Shown here: positions 17,427-25,446 of the stretch, piece after piece
Layout: the number at the start of each line of letters is the position of its first letter
Numbering within the stretch: the stretch's first letter is position 1
Assembly: GCA_964638515.1 (NCBI GenBank)
Contig: CAZWZL010000010.1
Location: forward strand, 1 to 64,000
Origin: CAYPGJ01 sp964638515
Lineage (GTDB): Bacteria; Planctomycetota; Phycisphaerae; Phycisphaerales; UBA1924
DNA length: 64,000 bases
Direction of reading: 5' to 3'
Position numbers and translations under genes: made by a program
Notes under the pieces: generated by a model
Told to the model about the DNA's origin: nothing
Databases searched by the model: none
What the model saw: the letters and a program-made list of their open reading frames with translations, nothing else

Positions 17427-20077
17427 CAACGTATTTTTGATGGAGATTCCGGCGAGCCGCCCGCCAGCGCCCCCGCGCGCTCACGCAATCGGCCCAATTC
17501 CCGGACCTCATTCGAATCCCGCCCATGCACCCCGGCCTCCACGAGCCGCCCGATCACATCCGCGGCCTCGTCGAACAAAGCGCGAGCCTTGCTCATCCGT
17601 GCATCTCGGGACTCACCCTCGAGCCGCTCGCCGTCCAGCAACTCCACTTCCCCGGCCTTCACCAGCCCCACGAACAGATCATGCGCGTGGCGGGGAGTGG
17701 CGTCCGTCGAATGGAGCACCCGCCGCACGCTCAGGGATTCGCCGAACACATCGCGCGCCTCCTCCAGCCGATCCGCGTCTCGCAGAGCGTTGCCCCGCTT
17801 GTTCAGGCACACCGCAAGATCACGCTGCGCTTCGATGTTGTCCTCATCCATGGCGAGCCTTCGGGCGATCTCCACCGCGCGCTCGAAGTCCACAAGCGCC
17901 TGCCGCCCGGCGTCGCGCGCCGCCTCCGCACGTTGCTCCGGCTCGGCCGCTGCCGGCGCCCCGCGAGCCATCCGCATTCGAGTATCTCCCCGATGGTGGA
18001 GCGCGATCCAAACATCCCGCTGTGCGCGTCGGTTCGCCGGCTCATCGCGCGCAATCGCCTCGAACTCCGAAAGCGCCTCATCGACGGCCACGCGCGCCTC
18101 TTCGAATCGCGACGCCTGTCCCGCCTCCGCCAGCATCAACAGCACGCGCGACCGCTTCGAAGCCAGCGTCCCCAGCGCCCGTCGTGCGCCACCCTCTCCG
18201 GCGCGCGATCGCCAATACGCCCCGGCCGCCTCGTACCGGCCGAGCGCCTCAGCCCCTCGCGCCGCACGATGCGCCATGTCGTTCGACTCTTCCGCCAGCC
18301 GGAAGAGCAGGTCGCCCGCCCCCGTGACGCACCCGACGCGCAAGGACTCCGCGCGCCTGCGCACCTCATCCTCCGCGTCCCGCACGTACGACAGCGAGCG
18401 ATCGCACAGCACGATCGCCCGCTCCATCTCGCCCAGCGCCTCCGGATACTTGCGCTCCTGCTGGAGCAGGACGGCGGACCGCTGCGCGCTCTGCGCGACA
18501 TCCGCGTGCGCCGTGGCGTCCGTCGGAAGCTTCGTCAGCACGATCTCGCGCAGTCGCCTCGCTTCCGCGAATCCGGCGCTCCCTTCCATCGATCTCGCCA
18601 CGCTCGGCGCGTACATCCCGGCCTGCAGCTCGCCGACTCGATCGTGCGCCTCCGCGAGCTCTCGCAGGAACCCGACATCCTCATCCCCCTGCGCTCGAAC
18701 CGCCTCGAGATACGCTCGCGATTCTGTCAGCAATCGTTCTCGCGCTCGCGTCGCGCCGCGGAGCTCCCGGGTGTCATCATTGAAGTCCACGATCATGGTG
18801 CGAGCCAGCCCGCGCACCGCATCGAAGTTTCGCTCGGCTCGTTCCCGCTCGGCGCGCTCCCCCGCGCGAGCCTCGCGCTCTCCCGCCAATGCGGTCACCG
18901 CGTCCCGCTCCGCGCGGGCCGCGCGCCCGTACAACGCCGACATCGAAACGCCCCACCCGATCAGCGACACCAGGAAGACCGCGGCCACGCTCGCCGCGCC
19001 GCGCCGCCGCCGCAGCGTCTTGCGCAGCACATACCAGCCGCTGTCGCGCTTGGCCTCGATCGGCTCCCCCGCGAGATACCGGATCACGTCCCGTCCCAGC
19101 TCGCCCGCGCTCTGATACCGGCGCTCCCGCTCCTTGGAGAGACACTTGAGGACGATCGTCTCGACCTCGTCGTTGATCTGCCGCCGAACCGTGCTCGGGC
19201 GCGCGGGCTCCGCCCGCAGGATGTTGTCCAGTACGTCCCGCATGTTCCCGATCACGCGGTACGGGAACTGACCGCCCGTCAGCATCTGGTACAGGATCAC
19301 GCCCAGCGAATACACGTCCGTGCGAATGTCGATTTTCTGCGGCGCCCCCTCCGCCTGCTCCGGGCTCGCCCAGGGCAAGCTGCCCACGAACTGACCGGTC
19401 ATCGTCATCACCCGCAGGTGCGACGCCTCGTCCACCTCCCCCGCCGCCACCTTGGCCAGCCCGAAGTCGAGCACGAACGGCGTGCCCGCGCCGTCTACTC
19501 GAATGTTCCCCGGCTTCAGGTCCCGGTGAATCACGCCCTTCAGATGCGCCGCGTTCACCGCGCCGCAGATCTTGCCGAACAGCTCGAGCGTCTCCTCGAT
19601 GCTGCGCGCCTCGGACTTGATCCACGCGTCCAGCGTGGTCCCGGAGATGTAGTCCATCACGAAGTAGAACGCACCCCCGGGCGCGATGCCCGACTCGTGA
19701 ATGGCCACGATGTTCGGGTGCGCCATCTGGCCCAGAATCTGCACCTCCCGATCAAATCGCGCACGATCGCGCGACGTGAACCGCGTCCCGTCCACGCTCC
19801 CGGCGTGCAGCACCTTGATCGCAACCTTCCGCTTCGTCCCCTTCTGGATCGCGAGATACACCGTCCCCTGCCCGCCCCGGTGAATCTCCCGCACGAACTC
19901 GTAGTTCGGCAGCGACAGATTGGGAGGCGGATCGAGCGTCCGCGACCCCGACGCGCCCGCCGGCGTTCCGCTTCCCGGACGCTGCGCCTGCGCGCGAGCC
20001 GCGTCGATCAGCCGATCCTCACGCTTGGAGGCGTCGCCCGGCCCATCCGATGCCGGCTTGTTCGGAGGTTCCGTCAC
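17426..20077 (-). CDS. Transmembrane Ser/Thr protein kinase with helical C-terminal domain
   Basis: This 883-residue Hanks-type kinase phosphorylates protein Ser/Thr. Visible motifs are the Gly-rich loop IHRGGQGTVY (about 65-74), VAIK with Lys88, HRDLKPGN (184-191), DFG (204-206) and SPEQ in place of APE (238-241). One membrane helix (about 361-380) separates the cytoplasmic kinase from a long, Arg/Glu/Ala-rich helical region with TPR-like segments that lies outside the membrane. It starts 58 bases after the sigma-factor gene ends on the same strand, a pairing typical of planctomycetes, and may regulate that sigma factor. The N-terminal 50 residues are Pro/Gly-rich and disordered. Confidence 0.9.
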   Translation of the reverse strand: MTEPPNKPASDGPGDASKREDRLIDAARAQAQRPGSGTPAGASGSRTLDPPPNLSLPNYEFVREIHRGGQGTVYLAIQKGTKRKVAIKVLHAGSVDGTRFTSRDRARFDREVQILGQMAHPNIVAIHESGIAPGGAFYFVMDYISGTTLDAWIKSEARSIEETLELFGKICGAVNAAHLKGVIHRDLKPGNIRVDGAGTPFVLDFGLAKVAAGEVDEASHLRVMTMTGQFVGSLPWASPEQAEGAPQKIDIRTDVYSLGVILYQMLTGGQFPYRVIGNMRDVLDNILRAEPARPSTVRRQINDEVETIVLKCLSKERERRYQSAGELGRDVIRYLAGEPIEAKRDSGWYVLRKTLRRRRGAASVAAVFLVSLIGWGVSMSALYGRAARAERDAVTALAGEREARAGERAERERAERNFDAVRGLARTMIVDFNDDTRELRGATRARERLLTESRAYLEAVRAQGDEDVGFLRELAEAHDRVGELQAGMYAPSVARSMEGSAGFAEARRLREIVLTKLPTDATAHADVAQSAQRSAVLLQQERKYPEALGEMERAIVLCDRSLSYVRDAEDEVRRRAESLRVGCVTGAGDLLFRLAEESNDMAHRAARGAEALGRYEAAGAYWRSRAGEGGARRALGTLASKRSRVLLMLAEAGQASRFEEARVAVDEALSEFEAIARDEPANRRAQRDVWIALHHRGDTRMRMARGAPAAAEPEQRAEAARDAGRQALVDFERAVEIARRLAMDEDNIEAQRDLAVCLNKRGNALRDADRLEEARDVFGESLSVRRVLHSTDATPRHAHDLFVGLVKAGEVELLDGERLEGESRDARMSKARALFDEAADVIGRLVEAGVHGRDSNEVRELGRLRERAGALAGGSPESPSKIR

Positions 20078-20135
20078 GATCGATGCACTCCAAGGAGCAG
20101 GCCCGATGTCCTCAAGCGAAATGGGCGCCGGACGC

Positions 20136-20789
20136 TCACGAGCCGTGAGAGAAAAACCGTGATTCCGGCCCCAGCAGGTCCTTCAGCCGGTCGTGCGCCC
20201 GCGCCCGAAGCATGAACACGGCGCCTTGCGTCCGCCCCATCTCCTGCGCGACGTCCGCCGGGCTCTTCCCCTGCAGGTCATACAGCGTGATCACCCGCGC
20301 GTAATCCGGCGGCAGCTGCTCGAGCGTCTCGCGCATCAACTCTCCGGCCTCGTCCCGCGCCGCCACTCGGCTCGGCGTCGTCGAAGTGGCGCCCAGCACC
20401 TCCACCAGCGCCACGAACGATTCCTCCGGCGACGATGCCACGACGCGCCGCCTCGGATTCGGGCGCTTCGCGCTCTCCAACCCCCGAATCGCATCGGTCA
20501 GATTGTTCTCGGCGATCCGACGCAGCCACCCGAAAAACGCCTGCGCCGCGCCCGCCCCTTCGGGCGCACGAAAGCTCCGAACGCGCAAGAACGCCTCGAG
20601 ATACGTGACCTGCAGGACGTCATCCTCATCAAGCACCGAGCGCCACACCGATCCGACGCGAGACGCCAAGTGCCCCCGCAACCCCGGGCCCGCATGGCGA
20701 AGCAACGCCATGAGCGCATCCTCGCTCCCATCCGCGGCTTCGCGGACACGCCCCGCGAGTTCTGCATCCGTCGCGCTCGATTCGGGCAT
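20136..20789 (-). CDS. ECF-like RNA polymerase sigma factor
   Basis: This 217-residue sigma-70 family protein has region 2 around LDEDDVLQVTYLEAFLRVRSF and FFGWLRRIAENNLTDAIRGL (about 52-105). Region 4 is at the C-terminus (LPPDYARVITLYDLQGKSPADVAQEMGRTQGAVFMLRARAHDRLKDLL), an HTH that would read the -35 element. It directs transcription of a specific regulon. ATG 20789 (MPESSATD) has GGGAG eight bases upstream. It is followed by a transmembrane kinase, and no obvious anti-sigma factor is adjacent. Confidence 0.9.
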   Translation of the reverse strand: MPESSATDAELAGRVREAADGSEDALMALLRHAGPGLRGHLASRVGSVWRSVLDEDDVLQVTYLEAFLRVRSFRAPEGAGAAQAFFGWLRRIAENNLTDAIRGLESAKRPNPRRRVVASSPEESFVALVEVLGATSTTPSRVAARDEAGELMRETLEQLPPDYARVITLYDLQGKSPADVAQEMGRTQGAVFMLRARAHDRLKDLLGPESRFFSHGS

Positions 20790-21029
20790 GGGGACGCTCC
20801 CTGTTCGCCCGGTACGGCGGGCCGACACAGTCTACCTCAACCGGGTGGATTCTCCGCATCCCAAGCGTGAGCTCGCCGCCCCACTCACGCTCCAAATGCC
20901 GAGGAGAGAGAGACCTCGGGCGGGTCGTCGCCAGTCGCGGCCCCCGCCCTTTCTCGGCGGCCAATACGCCCGACGGCGCCCCGCGTAAGCAGGACGCCGC
21001 CGGCAGCGAGGGGGTTCCGAACTAAATTG

Positions 21030-23666
21030 TTACGGGCAGGTCGTTCCGAACCCGCTCAGCACCACGTTCAGGTCCAGGAAGTTCACGACGCCGTCACGGT
21101 TCGTGTCGCCCTGCGAGAACGTGCCGGGCTGACCGAAGAACGAGAGAATCACGTTGAGATCCGGGAAGCTCACGACGCCGTCGGAGTTCACGTCCGCCGG
21201 GCACAGGATCGAGTCGATGTAATCCACATCCGAGGCCGTCACCCGGCCGTCGCCCGTCACATCGCCCATCGCCCAGCCGCCCGCGTTGCCCAGGTTTCCC
21301 TGCGCCATCGAACGATCCGTCGTCGTCACCGAGCCGTCCAGATTCACATCGCCGATCTGCGTGCCCAGGATCACCTGGACCAGCTCCTCGACGTCGTTCC
21401 AGTCCACGATAAGGTCGCCGTTCATGTCCGCCGACAGATCGAAGTGCGCGGCCTCGCTCAGATTGCTCCAGTTCGCGGCGCCATCCGTGATGTTCGAGTT
21501 GTTCGAGAACTGCTTGAACACGTAGTCAATGTCCAGACCGTTGACCGTGCCGTCCGCGCCGATGGGCGCCCAGCCGGGAGTCTGACGACCAGACAGCCCC
21601 GCGACGTCGCCGCGAGCGTCGCCACTCACGTACGACTTGGGCGTCGCCAACGTCGTGCCGAAGAAGTTGCCGGTCGAGACGCCGTCGGCCGAGGCGAACG
21701 CAGCGTCGATGCGCGTGAAGCCCTCCTTGCGGTTGAGCATGCCCGTCGTCGGATCGACAGCGAGGCCGTCCGCCCAGTAGCGCACGTCCGCCGAGTTGAA
21801 CGCGCCGTCGCCGTCGAAGTCGCCCAGGACCTCGATGATCGCGTTCGTGCCGGCCTGCCAGGGAGCGCCGCCGTTGCGGGCTCGCCACGCGTTTACCAAA
21901 TCAGTCGCGTCGTTCCAGTTGCGCGCCGCGTCGTTGTTGAAGTCACCCGCGATTTTGTTCCGCGTCGAGAGCGCCGAGCCGTACGACACCGCGGCGCCGG
22001 CCTGCGTCACGTAGTTCGATCCGTTCACGACGCCGTCCGAGTATGTCGTGCCGGTCGCGCGTGTCGGCACAAGCCCGTTCGTCGTCGCGTTGAACGTCGC
22101 GTACGCCGCGTTCGCCAGAACGTTGCTGTTCAGCGCGAACGTCTGGAGGGCCGGGTTCAGATTGGCGTTCGCTACGTACTGCAGCGGCGACAGCAGATTC
22201 GTCACAAAGGAGCGCGAATTGGGAAGGATGAGCTGCGTGGCCAGAAGCTCGCCCGGCGAGAACACCGTCGGGTCGCCCCCCGGATCGCCCTTGAACGCCG
22301 CGACAGAAGCCGTCATGTTGTTCAGGTACGCCGCGGCGTTCTGGTTCCGCATCAGCGGGTTGCCGTTCGAAGAGCCGAAGTACGGAAAGCCTGGCGCGGA
22401 GGCCTGCGGATCGCCAAAGTGCGCGATCACCGCCGGACCTCCGATGTGGTACCCGTTGGCCCCCTGTGTGAGCACGTTCGAGATCGTCGGACGAATGAAC
22501 TGCGTGCCGCCCGCCGCGTCGTTCTTCACACCAAGAATCTCGATCTGACCGCTGGTCAGCCAAGATCCCGCGCCGCGCTCGGCGCCCGTGTAGCCGATTG
22601 CGAGCCGATGGTTCCGCACTGTGCCCTCCATGCGCGAGGACCCGCCCTTATTGCTCGGACGGAAGTTCGGACCGAGGATGTCCTGCGACGATGTATTGCT
22701 CTGATTGCCGATGTTCTCGCCGACGCCCCACGAAGGATCGACGCCCGTCGTGTTGCTGTACCCGTTTCGCGTTCCCGAGCCGGCGTCGCGAGTCACCTGG
22801 ACGATGTTTTCGCCGGACGGAAGACGGCCCGTAACCGCCGTGTGCTGCAGCTGGCTGATCGTGATCTGCTGCATCCCTGTGCCGAGATTCGTGATCACGG
22901 CAATCGGGCCGAACGCCAGATCCGTCCCGTACATCGTGTTCCCGTCGGGATTGCCGAAATTGAAGTTGATCGTGCCCGGGTCCACAAGCAGGTGGTTGAA
23001 GTTCGCCGGCGTCCCGTCCTTGTTCACGCACTCGCGTGGATTCAGGCCGTATCCCGCCTGCGTCGGCTGTCGACTCCACAAAGGCGTCGGCCCCGCCGAC
23101 GTCACGGCCCACGATGTCGGGACGTCGATCGGCGCCAGGTCGATCTGGATGCCCGCAACGTTCCCATCCGTGCTCAGCGACACCTCGTAGGTACCGTCCT
23201 TGAGCGAGCGGAACGGCGCCGCGCCCGGATTCAGACCATTCGCGATCCCGCCTGGAGGATTTTGCACCACCCCTGCGACGACATAATTCGTGCGGTTGTT
23301 CATCGCGTCGTCCGCCGCCGCACTGCCCGTGATCTCCACACCATCGATGCCCGACGCGTACTGACGGCCGTAGTCAACGAGTTCCTGAAGCCCGTTCAGC
23401 GACCCCACAGCGCGGTATTGCACTTGCCAGAGTTGGCTCGACAGAAACGGCACTGTGACGTCGAATGGCGCGAGCTGGTCGCGAATCACGCCGTCGTTGT
23501 CGCAGTCCAGGAAGTCATTCGTTGACGCTGGGGCCTTTAGGTAGTTCTTCAGCAGCGTTGCACCGCTGATGTTGATCAGGTACGGCTGCGCGCCACACGC
23601 GATCCCCGCCATCCCGCACAGGCCCGCCACCACAAAGCAGTACGTCCGTCCTCTCGTCCGTCTCAT
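21030..23666 (-). CDS. Secreted multi-dockerin protein with periplasmic-binding-like domain
   Basis: This 878-residue protein has a signal peptide (about 8-26). Its N-terminal two-thirds includes ISGATLLKNYL at the mature start and NIVQVTRDAGSGTRNGY near 275-295, reminiscent of the phosphate-binding loop of PstS-like proteins. From about residue 580 to the end it carries at least four calcium-binding D-x-N/D-x-D-G dockerin or EF-hand-like pairs, such as GDFDGDGAFNSADVRYW, DMNGDLIVDWNDVEELV and DTNRDGVVNFLDLNVVL. It is likely extracellular; ligand and partner are unknown. AGGAG lies seven bases upstream of ATG 23666. Confidence 0.78.
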   Translation of the reverse strand: MRRTRGRTYCFVVAGLCGMAGIACGAQPYLINISGATLLKNYLKAPASTNDFLDCDNDGVIRDQLAPFDVTVPFLSSQLWQVQYRAVGSLNGLQELVDYGRQYASGIDGVEITGSAAADDAMNNRTNYVVAGVVQNPPGGIANGLNPGAAPFRSLKDGTYEVSLSTDGNVAGIQIDLAPIDVPTSWAVTSAGPTPLWSRQPTQAGYGLNPRECVNKDGTPANFNHLLVDPGTINFNFGNPDGNTMYGTDLAFGPIAVITNLGTGMQQITISQLQHTAVTGRLPSGENIVQVTRDAGSGTRNGYSNTTGVDPSWGVGENIGNQSNTSSQDILGPNFRPSNKGGSSRMEGTVRNHRLAIGYTGAERGAGSWLTSGQIEILGVKNDAAGGTQFIRPTISNVLTQGANGYHIGGPAVIAHFGDPQASAPGFPYFGSSNGNPLMRNQNAAAYLNNMTASVAAFKGDPGGDPTVFSPGELLATQLILPNSRSFVTNLLSPLQYVANANLNPALQTFALNSNVLANAAYATFNATTNGLVPTRATGTTYSDGVVNGSNYVTQAGAAVSYGSALSTRNKIAGDFNNDAARNWNDATDLVNAWRARNGGAPWQAGTNAIIEVLGDFDGDGAFNSADVRYWADGLAVDPTTGMLNRKEGFTRIDAAFASADGVSTGNFFGTTLATPKSYVSGDARGDVAGLSGRQTPGWAPIGADGTVNGLDIDYVFKQFSNNSNITDGAANWSNLSEAAHFDLSADMNGDLIVDWNDVEELVQVILGTQIGDVNLDGSVTTTDRSMAQGNLGNAGGWAMGDVTGDGRVTASDVDYIDSILCPADVNSDGVVSFPDLNVILSFFGQPGTFSQGDTNRDGVVNFLDLNVVLSGFGTTCP

Positions 23667-23728
23667 CGGTCGTCTCCTCTCTCACACCGGGCGTGAAATC
23701 CAGATTCTCGCCCCCGAGCCACAACAGC

Positions 23729-24754
23729 TCAGGGCGCCGAGTTGTCCATGTCCACGAGATTCAGCCCCGAAATGCTGTAGAATCGATCTCCCCACTTACG
23801 CTCCCTGATCGACTGCAGCACCGTCATCCGCTCCACGTGCCCATCCGCGAACGAGAAGTTGGCCGTGCCGCCGAATTCCTTGTCCCCGCCAGGATGGTGC
23901 CGGCCGACCGCATTCAACATGGACTGCGCGTCCGTGATGACGCTGTTCGGAACCTGCCTCAACGCGTAGATTGACTCCTCGTTCGGATAGAAGAATCGCG
24001 GCCGGCTGCCGAGCATCGGCTCCGCGTACACGTCCGTCCCCGCCGAGCCGCCCACGAACGGCGTCACAGGGCGGTGGCTCTTGATTACGCCGTTGCCGTC
24101 CGCCAGCGATTTCCAGTTCTGACGGTGAAAGAACTCCGTCGACAGAATCGTCTGCTGCGGCGCCTGTAGCGTCGCATCCCGCACAAGAACGTTCCGCCGA
24201 CCACCACCCGACTGCGTAAACTTGTTGCGCGGGAATATCGCCGCGTTGCCCGTGTACGCCATGCGAGGCGCCTGACGATCCTGCGGGAATCGAGCCTGGC
24301 TGCCCGCCGTCTGCCCCAGGTCGTTGCTCTGATCCTGCTCCCAGTCGTCAGGCTCCGCTCCCGGGTTCGTTCGCGGCGCGCCGCCGTTCTCCAGCGAGGG
24401 ACACCGGAACGCCTCCGGATTCGCCTCACCACTCTCGAACAGTGCGAACGACCAGTGCACGTAGCCGTTCACCGGCGAGGGATTGTTTAGGACCTGATCC
24501 TCCGGCCTCCACGAGCCACCGGTCTGTCCCGACCCGTACACGTACGAAGGCGGATACTGGCCGCCGGCCGAGTTCACATGGCTCTGCACCGCCTGGGCCA
24601 CCGTCCTCGAATTGGCCGCGCACACCACTGACTTTCCTTCCCGCTGCGCGGCGCCCAGCGTCGGCAGCAGAATCCCGATCAAGATCGCGATAATCGACAC
24701 CACCACCAGCAGCTCGATGAGCGTGAAGCCCCTCTCCGACACCTTCTTCGACAT
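23729..24754 (-). CDS. Prepilin-like protein (type II pseudopilin signal)
   Basis: This 341-residue protein has a class III prepilin signal: MSKKVSERG followed by FTLIELLVVVSIIAILIGILLP, with Gly at -1 and Glu at +5 after cleavage. The large C-terminal domain ends with NFSFADGHVERMTVLQSIRERKWGDRFYSISG, characteristic of an abundant planctomycete family of exported proteins. It would be processed by a prepilin peptidase, which is not encoded in this window. ATG 24754 has GGAG eight bases upstream. The exact role is unknown; it may use the type II secretion machinery at 38-50 kb. Confidence 0.85.
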   Translation of the reverse strand: MSKKVSERGFTLIELLVVVSIIAILIGILLPTLGAAQREGKSVVCAANSRTVAQAVQSHVNSAGGQYPPSYVYGSGQTGGSWRPEDQVLNNPSPVNGYVHWSFALFESGEANPEAFRCPSLENGGAPRTNPGAEPDDWEQDQSNDLGQTAGSQARFPQDRQAPRMAYTGNAAIFPRNKFTQSGGGRRNVLVRDATLQAPQQTILSTEFFHRQNWKSLADGNGVIKSHRPVTPFVGGSAGTDVYAEPMLGSRPRFFYPNEESIYALRQVPNSVITDAQSMLNAVGRHHPGGDKEFGGTANFSFADGHVERMTVLQSIRERKWGDRFYSISGLNLVDMDNSAP

Positions 24755-24803
24755 GCTTCGATCTCCGAGTGTTGCGTACGTCCTCATCAGTGGGCGGAAG
24801 AGT

Positions 24804-24830
24804 ACGAACACATCGCAGAGCGATGTGTTC
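24804..24830. repeat. Perfect 12-base inverted repeat
   Basis: CGAACACATCGC (24804-24815) and GCGATGTGTTCG (24819-24830) are separated by AGA. It lies 50 bases upstream of the prepilin-like gene and 119 bases past the GNAT stop. There is no T-tract, so an operator for the prepilin-like gene or a 3' end-protecting hairpin for the upstream operon are the main options. Confidence 0.5.
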
Positions 24831-24948
24831 GCAACGCGCTAGCTTTGCGCTAAGTCAATGCGCGCCGCTGCGCTCGGCACAATCGACCCTCGCGTTCCTG
24901 TTCGCAATCTCCCCCGTGCACAGCGCTTGCGCTGCGCTCACACAATCT

Positions 24949-25446
24949 TTACAAAAGCCGCTTGACGAACACGACCTTGTCGTCGCCAACGTCGTAAAAG
25001 TCCACGAGTCGCGCTGATTCCGAATACCCGCACGCCTCGTAAAAGCGACGCGTCGACAGGTACTGCGCCTTTGAGGACGTCTCCACGTACACGGCCCGCC
25101 CGCCCGCCTCGCGCACGCGCCGCTCCGCCTCGCCCATCAGGCGCCTTCCCAGCCCAGCCCCCTGCGCTTCCTTCGCCACCACAATCCAATACAAATCCCA
25201 CGAGCCCTTCGTGCAGGCGATCGGTCCGAAACACACAAACCCGCTGGCCCCCGTGTCGCCCTCGTGCTCGGCGAGCACGAACCGATACCACGAGTCTCGC
25301 CCCTTCTCGACACGATCCCGGATCAGCTCCTCCGCAACGGCCACTTCATCCTCTCGAAAGAACCCGGTGCCTCGCGCCATCGTCACCACGCGCGCGACGT
25401 CGTCGGCCCGCGCCTCATCCCGCATTACCCAAGCCGATCCGCTCAT
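24949..25446 (-). CDS. GNAT-family N-acetyltransferase
   Basis: This 165-residue protein transfers an acyl group from acyl-CoA to an amine. The acetyl-CoA loop reads KEAQGAGLGRRLMGEAE (about 92-108), a Q-x-x-G-x-G motif, followed by YVETSSKAQYLSTRRFYEACGY, the usual motif B region. It is the last gene of a six-gene operon: its ATG overlaps the stop of the GNAT-HDAC gene by four bases (ATGA at 25446-25443). In context it may acetylate the product of the ligases upstream; a comparison with AblB, the beta-lysine acetyltransferase, is natural because a KamA enzyme begins the operon, but this is inference. Confidence 0.88.
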   Translation of the reverse strand: MSGSAWVMRDEARADDVARVVTMARGTGFFREDEVAVAEELIRDRVEKGRDSWYRFVLAEHEGDTGASGFVCFGPIACTKGSWDLYWIVVAKEAQGAGLGRRLMGEAERRVREAGGRAVYVETSSKAQYLSTRRFYEACGYSESARLVDFYDVGDDKVVFVKRLL

